DNA from: an uncultured Bacteroidales bacterium
Lineage (GTDB): Bacteria > Bacteroidota > Bacteroidia > Bacteroidales > Muribaculaceae
Direction: 5' to 3'
Length of the DNA stretch: 64,000 nt
NCBI GenBank assembly: GCA_900542185.1
Contig: UQMZ01000012.1
Span: 17,065 to 81,064, forward strand
The notes beneath the pieces are model-generated. The model did no database searches, was not told where the DNA came from, and worked only from the letters and a program-made list of their open reading frames with translations. Every line of letters begins with the position of its first letter. Within the stretch, counting starts at the first letter, position 1. Shown one piece after another: positions 57,994-64,000 of the stretch. Both the position numbers and the translations under genes were made by a program.

Positions 57994-59364
57994 ATGAAGG
58001 TTCTGAAATTCGGCGGCACATCGGTAGGCTCCATAGACAGCCTGCGAAATGTAAAGAGGATAGTGGAGTCGCTTGATTCTCCAGCCGTTGTGATTGTGTC
58101 CGCACTGGGAGGACTGACTGACCGTCTGATCGCTACGGCTAAGGACGCGGCACAAGGCAAGAATACGCGTATCGAGGCTATGGAGGGTTTTGCAAAGCGT
58201 CATCACGACATAATTCATGAACTTGTACCTTTGGACAGGCAAGGCGAGGTGTTGGAAAAGGTTGACGCAATGCTGACGGAGCTCGGCAATCTGTACCTGG
58301 GAGTGTCCCTGATCAACGAACTTCCCGAACGGACTCTGGACAGAATCGTAAGTTATGGCGAGAGAATGTCGTCTGTAATAGTGGCCGCCATAATCTCCGG
58401 TGCGTGTCATAAGGATTCACTTGAGTTTGTCAAGACAGAGAAGTGGATGGGCAGGAATATAGCCGACCGTAAGGCTACGGAGCAGTTGATACAACGGAAT
58501 TTTCCATTGCCGTTGCAAAGTCATTGCGTGGCCGGAGGTTTCATATCCCGTGATGAGAACGATGGCACAATCACCAATCTGGGTCGTGGAGGATCGGACT
58601 ATACCGCTGCGTTGGTGGCGGCGGCTCTCGACGCAGACATGCTTGAGATATGGACCGACGTGGATGGATTCATGACGTCCGATCCACGAATCATAAAGGA
58701 TGCGAAGGTAATACCCGACATGTCGTTCGTGGAAAGCATGGAACTCTGTTCGTTCGGTGCGAAGGTAATATATCCTCCGACAATTTATCCGGTGTTTCAT
58801 AAAAACATACCGATAAAGATACTGAACACCCACCGCCCGGAGATGCCCGGCACATTGATCACTGACAATGCGACACGTCTGCCCGACGAAGTGAGGGGAG
58901 TGTCGTATGTGCGTGACACGGCAACCGTCACAATACACGGAAAGGTAGTAAAGGATATAGAGGAAGTGAACACGCGTACTTATAACGCCATGGCGCGAAA
59001 CGGCATAACGGTAATGCTTGTCACCTGCGACGAGGATGCGATGGAATTCACTATTTCGGTCAGAGATACAGATGCACGTAAGGCGTTGGAGACCGTGCGC
59101 AACGAGTTCTCGCCTGAAATTGGTGTAGGGGACGTGTTGAGCGTGTATCTAACGGAACATCTTGCCATTATAGCTGTTGTAAAGGAAGGAATACGCCGAA
59201 TGCAGGGCCTGGGCGCCAGACTCACAAGCACGCTGAGCCGCAACGGAATTACTGTCAACGGATTGTCGGAAGGAACGTCAGATTCAACATTGGCTCTGAT
59301 AGTGAACGACGACAAGGCGGAACAGGCTCTTAAACTGGTGCACGACTCGGTAATTCCAGCATAA
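57994..59364 (+). CDS. lysC: Aspartate kinase (monofunctional)
   Basis: 456 residues. KFGGTSVGS at the start, YGERMSS, GRGGSDYTAALVAAAL, WTDVDGFMTSDPR, and two C-terminal ACT domains (about 300-450) for feedback regulation. No homoserine dehydrogenase domain. It catalyses the first step to lysine, threonine, methionine and diaminopimelate. It begins right after the MCE gene without a gap. Confidence 0.94.
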   Translation: MKVLKFGGTSVGSIDSLRNVKRIVESLDSPAVVIVSALGGLTDRLIATAKDAAQGKNTRIEAMEGFAKRHHDIIHELVPLDRQGEVLEKVDAMLTELGNLYLGVSLINELPERTLDRIVSYGERMSSVIVAAIISGACHKDSLEFVKTEKWMGRNIADRKATEQLIQRNFPLPLQSHCVAGGFISRDENDGTITNLGRGGSDYTAALVAAALDADMLEIWTDVDGFMTSDPRIIKDAKVIPDMSFVESMELCSFGAKVIYPPTIYPVFHKNIPIKILNTHRPEMPGTLITDNATRLPDEVRGVSYVRDTATVTIHGKVVKDIEEVNTRTYNAMARNGITVMLVTCDEDAMEFTISVRDTDARKALETVRNEFSPEIGVGDVLSVYLTEHLAIIAVVKEGIRRMQGLGARLTSTLSRNGITVNGLSEGTSDSTLALIVNDDKAEQALKLVHDSVIPA

Positions 59365-59387
59365 ATATAAGGAACGGAGCTAAAGAT

Positions 59388-60008
59388 ATGGAAATAAAGA
59401 ATCCTAAATTCGAGATAAGTTCGCCGGATGTATCGAAATGTCCCGATGTACAGGTGCCGGAATATGCCTTTATCGGGAGGTCGAATGTCGGTAAGTCTTC
59501 GCTTATAAACATGCTGGTCAGACGTAAGGGACTTGCCAAGACTTCGCAGACCCCGGGCAAGACATTGCTGATAAATCATTTCAGTATCAATGACGGTGAA
59601 TGGTATCTGGTGGATCTTCCGGGTTATGGCTATGCGCAGCGCGGAAAAGCGCAGCGGGAGCAGCTTCAGAAGCTGATCGAGGGATATGTGCTGGATCGGC
59701 ATCAGCTGACCAATCTGTTTGTTCTGATTGATGTGAGACATGACCCTCAGAAAATAGATATGGAGTTCATGGACTGGCTCGGAGAGCATGGAGTGCCGTT
59801 TTCTATTATTTTCACCAAAGCTGATAAATTGAGTAATGCCGCGGTGGAAAGAAATGTGGAGGCATATAAAAATGAACTTAAACTTAGTTGGGAGGAATTG
59901 CCCAAAATATTCATTACATCGTCTGAAAAGCCTCGCGGCCGTGACGAAGTGCTGGATTATATAGATTCCATAAATCAGGAATTAAAGTCGGAATGCAAAT
60001 CTGAATAA
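59388..60008 (+). CDS. yihA: Ribosome-assembly GTPase YihA/YsxC (EngB)
   Basis: 206 residues. G1 GRSNVGKSS, G2 region KTSQTPGKT, G3 DLPGYG, G4 TKAD, G5 TSS. The YAFIGRSNVGKSSLIN start is the EngB signature. It takes part in large-subunit assembly. It follows aspartate kinase by 23 bases on the same strand. Confidence 0.95.
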   Translation: MEIKNPKFEISSPDVSKCPDVQVPEYAFIGRSNVGKSSLINMLVRRKGLAKTSQTPGKTLLINHFSINDGEWYLVDLPGYGYAQRGKAQREQLQKLIEGYVLDRHQLTNLFVLIDVRHDPQKIDMEFMDWLGEHGVPFSIIFTKADKLSNAAVERNVEAYKNELKLSWEELPKIFITSSEKPRGRDEVLDYIDSINQELKSECKSE

Positions 60009-60019
60009 CAGTTTGAATC

Positions 60020-60481
60020 ATGTCTCACAGGAACTGGCTGACTGGATCTGGCAAACGGGAGGAAATAATACGGTTCTGTCTTGTAGGCGGATTCTGCACT
60101 TGTCTTCAGTACGGCGTGTACGTTGTGTTCGTCAATGCCGTGAAGGTGCCGGCAGTAGTGTCGACAATGATAAGCTACGTCATCAGTTTCATAGCCAATT
60201 TTTTCCTGTCGAGCAATTTCACGTTCCACAGCAAGGCAAACGCCGGACGCGGATTGGCTTTTACGATAAGTCATCTTATCAACATGGGCATGCAGATCGG
60301 TCTTGTGGCTATATTTAAAGGAATAGTGGGAAGGACATTGGCTCTTTTGCCAGCTTTGGCTATATGCGTGCCCTTGAATTATGTGATGGTAAGATTTGCA
60401 TTTAAATCAAACATCTTTGCCGGTCAAAACAAAAAGAAACCAACAATGTCCGAAGTCCTGAAGGCTGAGGACGAATATTAG
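60020..60481 (+). CDS. GtrA-like membrane protein
   Basis: 153 residues, four hydrophobic segments. FCLVGGFCTCLQYGVYVVFVN and ISYVISFIANFFLSSNFTF are the two GtrA signatures. Family members are thought to flip or handle polyprenyl-phosphate-linked sugars. A charged C-terminal tail (GQNKKKPTMSEVLKAEDEY) is cytoplasmic. It lies between yihA and rpiB in one direction. Confidence 0.9.
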   Translation: MSHRNWLTGSGKREEIIRFCLVGGFCTCLQYGVYVVFVNAVKVPAVVSTMISYVISFIANFFLSSNFTFHSKANAGRGLAFTISHLINMGMQIGLVAIFKGIVGRTLALLPALAICVPLNYVMVRFAFKSNIFAGQNKKKPTMSEVLKAEDEY

Positions 60482-60491
60482 AATATAAGTT

Positions 60492-60932
60492 ATGGAGAAA
60501 GTGGCGTTTTGCAGTGATCACGCAGGATATGAAATGAAGCTGCAGATGATGGAATACATGAAGTCGAAGGGCTACGATGTCCATGATTTCGGCACATATA
60601 GCGCGGAATCGTGCGATTATCCCGACTATGCTCATCCGGCGGCCCTTGCCGTGGAGCGCGGCGAGTGCGCGTTTGGGATAGCTCTGTGCGGAAGCGGAAA
60701 TGGCATAAGCATGACCTTGAACAAGCATCAGGGCATACGCGCCGCCCTGTGCTGGCTCCCCGAAATAGCTGAACTGGCCCGCAGACATAATGCCGCTAAT
60801 TTCGTTGACTTGCCCGCACGCTTTGTGACGGAAGACCAGGCCAAGGCTATAATCGACGCTTATCTCAACGCTCAGTTCGAGGGTGGACGTCATCTGCGCC
60901 GTATTGAAAAGATTCCGGTATCCGTAATGTGA
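60492..60932 (+). CDS. rpiB: Ribose 5-phosphate isomerase B
   Basis: 146 residues. FCSDHAGYEMK, DYPDYAHPAA, GIALCGSGNGISMTLNK with the catalytic Cys, and the RRHNAANFVDLPARF region. It interconverts ribose 5-phosphate and ribulose 5-phosphate in the pentose phosphate pathway. The stop overlaps the folB start (TGATG). Confidence 0.94.
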   Translation: MEKVAFCSDHAGYEMKLQMMEYMKSKGYDVHDFGTYSAESCDYPDYAHPAALAVERGECAFGIALCGSGNGISMTLNKHQGIRAALCWLPEIAELARRHNAANFVDLPARFVTEDQAKAIIDAYLNAQFEGGRHLRRIEKIPVSVM

Positions 60933-61285
60933 TGGAATGCTTTGTAATCCGACTTAACGACCTGAAGTTTTATTCCAGGATAGGAGTGATGGATCAGGAA
61001 CGTGTGGTGGGAAACGAATTCGTGGTGGACGTGGAAATAAGGTATCCTGCCGATCAGTTTAGTATGGAGGACCTTTGCACTACCATTTCGTATGCCGATG
61101 TATACGAAATGGTGGCACATCGCATGGCCCAGCCGTGGATACTGCTTGAATCTGTGGCAAAGGCTGTGTCCGACGACTTGCATGAACGTTATCCCGGGAT
61201 TCAGAATCTTGCTGTAACAATAAAGAAAACATCGGTGCCAGTGCGCAACATGGATGGCACCGCTTCAATAACCCTGTTGTCATGA
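60932..61285 (+). CDS. folB: Dihydroneopterin aldolase
   Basis: 117 residues from the ATG at 60932, which overlaps the rpiB stop; a GTG one codon earlier is also possible. DLKFYSRIGVMDQER, TISYADVYEMV, LLESVAKAVSDDL and the KTSVPV ending are diagnostic. It makes 6-hydroxymethyl-dihydropterin in folate synthesis. Confidence 0.92.
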   Translation: MECFVIRLNDLKFYSRIGVMDQERVVGNEFVVDVEIRYPADQFSMEDLCTTISYADVYEMVAHRMAQPWILLESVAKAVSDDLHERYPGIQNLAVTIKKTSVPVRNMDGTASITLLS

Positions 61286-61309
61286 AGCCCATGTCGGGGC
61301 TGAACGTAA

Positions 61310-62089
61310 ATGTTTAAGAACTATTCCGGTTTGTGGCTATTGCTTGCCACAGCACTTGCTGTTATTTTCGTGGTGGCTTTCTCCGATGATATTGTCATAG
61401 GTGATTATACCGTAAAGAAAGCTCCGTTCGACAAGACTTTGTTTGCCAATGAATCCGATTGCATGTCAGGAGACTCACTGGCGATGCCCAGCGATACAGT
61501 TGTCCAGGTCAAGGCCGAGACGGATTCTTTGCCTCAGTCATTGTTTATATTCGGTGATTCCATGACGTGGAACCTCGCCCTTCGCCTCGCACAGTATGCA
61601 AAGGCCAACGGTCACACCATTCATTCCGTAAACTGGGATTCCAGCAATACCAAGATATGGGCAGACTATGACACCCTGGCCAATCAGATTGCAAGGTACA
61701 AGCCTACGCAGATTTTTATTTCGCTTGGAAGTAACGAACTTTATTTCAAGGATCCCCGATCACGGTTGCCCTATATCAAGAAAATATTGGAAGTAATCGA
61801 CACTATTCCGTATGTGTGGATTGGACCTCCTAACTGGCAGAAGGATTCCGGCATCAACGATCTGTTGCAGGCTACCTGTAAGCCGGGAAGTTTCTTCCGG
61901 TCGGAAGGTATGCATTTCGACCGGAAGGCCGATCACATCCATCCTACACGAAAGTCTTCAGCATTGTGGATAGATTCCATTATGCGATGGTTGCCTGAAT
62001 CGGCTCATCCCTTCGTGGCAAACGTGCCGGCCGATTCAATCGGAAAGGCAAATCCAAATATCGTTTTCCTTAAAGCTCTGAACAAATAA
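61310..62089 (+). CDS. SGNH-hydrolase-like membrane-anchored protein
   Basis: 259 residues. An N-terminal membrane helix (LWLLLATALAVIFVVAF) is followed by an extracytoplasmic SGNH-type domain: block I FGDSMTWNLALRLA (Ser nucleophile), ISLGSNELYF (Asn block), and DHIHPTRKSSALW (catalytic D-x-x-H). It sits ten bases before an MBOAT acyltransferase gene. Such SGNH/MBOAT pairs O-acetylate cell-surface polysaccharides, with the MBOAT protein moving acetyl groups across the membrane and the SGNH protein transferring them. The acceptor here is unknown. Confidence 0.85.
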   Translation: MFKNYSGLWLLLATALAVIFVVAFSDDIVIGDYTVKKAPFDKTLFANESDCMSGDSLAMPSDTVVQVKAETDSLPQSLFIFGDSMTWNLALRLAQYAKANGHTIHSVNWDSSNTKIWADYDTLANQIARYKPTQIFISLGSNELYFKDPRSRLPYIKKILEVIDTIPYVWIGPPNWQKDSGINDLLQATCKPGSFFRSEGMHFDRKADHIHPTRKSSALWIDSIMRWLPESAHPFVANVPADSIGKANPNIVFLKALNK

Positions 62090-62101
62090 TAAATTCAAGT
62101 G

Positions 62102-63613
62102 ATGGAAGATGTCGTGAATATGACATGGGCCACTTTGCTCGACAACGCCGAGCTGGCTCTGAACAATTTCGGACAGGCGTTCGCCTACGATTCCACGGCT
62201 CCGATGCTGTTTTCAAGCGGTCTGTTCTGGGTGCTGTTCATCCTGTTTCTGCCCGTTTACGCCTTGCTGAAGAAGAACAAGCTGCGCATGACACTCTTTG
62301 TCGTGCTGTTCTCATTATATTTCTATTATAAATCTTCCGGCCTTTTCTTCCTGATGTTGATGGCCACGTCGCTGATAGACTGGTCCGTGGCAAAATGGAT
62401 GGGAAAGCTGAAAGGCAAATCGGCGCGTAAAACGCTGATGTGGTTTTCAATCATTCTTTCCTTGTCCATATTAGGATATTTCAAGTATGCCAATTTCTTT
62501 CTATGGAACTGGAACCAGATGGTGCAGGGAAATTTCCAGCCTCTCGACATAATTCTGCCTGTCGGCATTTCGTTCTATACGTTCCAGTCCATCAGCTATG
62601 TGGTGGATGTGTATAAACGGAAGATAGAACCCACGGAATCATGGCTCGATTATATATTCTTCCTGTCATTTTTCCCAGCGTTGGTTGCCGGTCCTATTGT
62701 ACGGGCCGATTATTTTCTGCCTCAGCTTAAGGAAAACCGCCGGGCAACATCCGATGAAATCTGGGCAGGCCTGTGGCTCATAATGTGCGGAGTGATCAAA
62801 AAGGCCTTGATTGCCGATTACATCGCGCAATACAATGACCTTATATTCAACGAGCCGACTCTTTATTCCGGAGTGCAGACCCTGATGGGTGTTTTAGGCT
62901 ACACCATGCAGATATACTGCGACTTCTCCGGATACTCGGATATGGCCATAGGTATAGCGCTGATTATGGGTTTCAAACTCGGCATCAACTTCGATTCTCC
63001 CTATCAGAGCCGGAACCTGACGGAATTCTGGCGCAGATGGCACATATCACTGTCTTCATGGCTGCGTGATTATGTATATATTCCATTGGGCGGAAACAGA
63101 AAGGGTACCGTACGTACGTACATCAACAATTTCCTGACCATGCTTATAGGCGGTCTGTGGCATGGTGCAGCATGGAAGTTCGTATTCTGGGGCGCTATGC
63201 ATGGGGTAGGACTCGCCGTTCACAAGATGTGCAAACCGGTGCTTGCCAAAATCCCCGACAACTGGTTCACTATTTTCGTTAGCTGGCTGATTACATTTAT
63301 ATATGTGTCGTTGTTGTGGGTATTCTTTCGTGCTGCCTCGTTCCAGGACTCTGTGTTGATTATCCAAAACATTTTTGTTGACTTCCAGTGGAACCAGTTT
63401 CCGCAATTTTTCCAGGCCCGGATGGTGTGGTGTATCATGATGCTGTGTCTGATAGCATTCCACTTCGTGCCGCAGAGCATTGCTGACAAATGTCAATTGT
63501 TGTTCGTCAAGTCCCCATGGATTGTGAAGCTCATCGCTTTCATACTGGTCGTGCAGCTTGTAATAGAGTTCATGTCGGAGGAAGTAGCGCCGTTTATCTA
63601 TTTCCAGTTCTGA
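62102..63613 (+). CDS. MBOAT-family O-acyltransferase (AlgI/PatA-like)
   Basis: 503 residues from the ATG at 62102, with a GTG just before it. About eleven hydrophobic segments. Conserved MBOAT phrases include FYTFQSISYVVDVYKRK, FFPALVAGPIVRADYFLPQL, YCDFSGYSDMAIGIALIMGFKL, TEFWRRWHISLSSWLRDYVYIPLGG and MLIGGLWHGAAWKFVFWGAMHG, the last with the catalytic His. It should carry acetyl groups from the cytoplasm for surface O-acetylation with the SGNH partner. The last gene before the rRNA operon. Confidence 0.93.
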   Translation: MEDVVNMTWATLLDNAELALNNFGQAFAYDSTAPMLFSSGLFWVLFILFLPVYALLKKNKLRMTLFVVLFSLYFYYKSSGLFFLMLMATSLIDWSVAKWMGKLKGKSARKTLMWFSIILSLSILGYFKYANFFLWNWNQMVQGNFQPLDIILPVGISFYTFQSISYVVDVYKRKIEPTESWLDYIFFLSFFPALVAGPIVRADYFLPQLKENRRATSDEIWAGLWLIMCGVIKKALIADYIAQYNDLIFNEPTLYSGVQTLMGVLGYTMQIYCDFSGYSDMAIGIALIMGFKLGINFDSPYQSRNLTEFWRRWHISLSSWLRDYVYIPLGGNRKGTVRTYINNFLTMLIGGLWHGAAWKFVFWGAMHGVGLAVHKMCKPVLAKIPDNWFTIFVSWLITFIYVSLLWVFFRAASFQDSVLIIQNIFVDFQWNQFPQFFQARMVWCIMMLCLIAFHFVPQSIADKCQLLFVKSPWIVKLIAFILVVQLVIEFMSEEVAPFIYFQF

Positions 63614-63940
63614 TATTAACAAAACCAAACACAATTTAACATTTATTGATTCCTCGGACTATCAACGACTTAAACGGATAAGTAAAGGAATTTAGAAAAA
63701 ATATCGTGCGGGGACTTGACAAGGGGAGAAAAACGTACTAATTTTGCATTCGCGTTTCGGGGGCAACACCCTTGGAACCGCAAGGAGAACAATGACATTT
63801 TGCCACAAGACAGAGCAGCGTAAGAAGTTGTTTTGAGAGTACAAGGGATACATAGTTATCCCGTACAATTCCTAACAAAATATAAGGAAGGCCAGGCCAA
63901 ACAATAATTCGTTATATTGAAGGAAAAGAAAACAATATAA
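63614..63940 (+). promoter_or_regulatory. rRNA operon promoter and leader (gene-free 0.33 kb)
   Basis: A canonical promoter: TTG at 63716-63718, 20 bases, TAATTTTG at 63739-63746, with start of transcription near 63752. The leader of about 190 bases includes a hairpin GGGATA/TATCCC at 63845-63850 and 63857-63862 flanked by GTAC words, and purine-rich sequence before the 16S start. No terminator for the MBOAT gene was recognised. Confidence 0.75.

Positions 63941-64000
<60 letters not shown>

Overview
ORGANISM. The window reads as Bacteroidales chromosome, most likely Muribaculaceae or a close relative. The 16S rRNA 5' end at the right edge has a Bacteroidales-type start. Recognisable promoters are of the Bacteroidetes kind (TTTG about 19-20 bases upstream of TAnnTTTG). 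Several families are typical of the order: the YihA-GtrA-RpiB-FolB string, LptB with a downstream amidase, Bacteroidales-type tyrosine integrases, SulP and MATE transporters. Genus is inference; only about 60 bases of 16S are present.

LAYOUT. 1-16 kb: mostly household genes (ThiF-like end, NfnAB-like oxidoreductase pair, MscS, RlmD, queuosine-precursor transporter, AAA+ ATPase, tyrosine integrase, Ca2+ ATPase, cupin/CMD protein, CDF exporter), then a metallophosphoesterase and a winged-helix protein. 16.3-24.5 kb: an accessory island bounded by nearly identical palindromic repeats. It carries a naturally split FtsZ/tubulin-like protein (GTPase half at 17085-17807, C-terminal half with the T7 catalytic loop at 21464-21823), a second degenerate FtsZ-like protein, three paralogues of an unknown small family, two DUF6140-like small proteins, a UDG-like protein and an aberrant tRNA-Leu-like gene. 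Four promoters in and just before this island share one long motif. 24.6-37 kb: an RNA repair and conflict region with prfH-rtcB divergent from a WYL regulator, a DprA-like/WYL pair, four transcription units sharing a second unusual promoter motif (hydrolase-like, DUF6140-like, two small proteins, one with a PD-(D/E)XK nuclease), HrpB helicase, a second rtcB with a broken WYL gene, and a DEDDh exonuclease. 37-64 kb: ordinary chromosome (SulP, MATE, DUF3737, MalY/PatB aminotransferase, FMN reductase, esterase, sulfatase-type phosphotransferase, Ala-tRNA(Pro) editing, SpoU methylase, glycerate kinase, rubrerythrin, Mla-type ABC/permease, udk, lptB, amidase, MCE protein, aspartate kinase, yihA, GtrA, rpiB, folB, SGNH and MBOAT acyltransferase pair), ending in an rRNA promoter, leader and 16S start.

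HOW THE PARTS FIT. The two accessory clusters look like separately controlled regulons. The FtsZ-like island uses ACTGAC-N6-TGGCANT-N9-TANNTTTGC. The nuclease cluster uses AATCGGAACGAATGTT-N14-TANNTTTG. The two rtcB loci share an operator-like palindrome TGCGCAA-N5-TTGCGCA, the expected target of the WYL regulator. The split tubulin-like protein with its promoter family is the best candidate for an undescribed system. All functional claims rest on reading motifs by eye; no database search was run.
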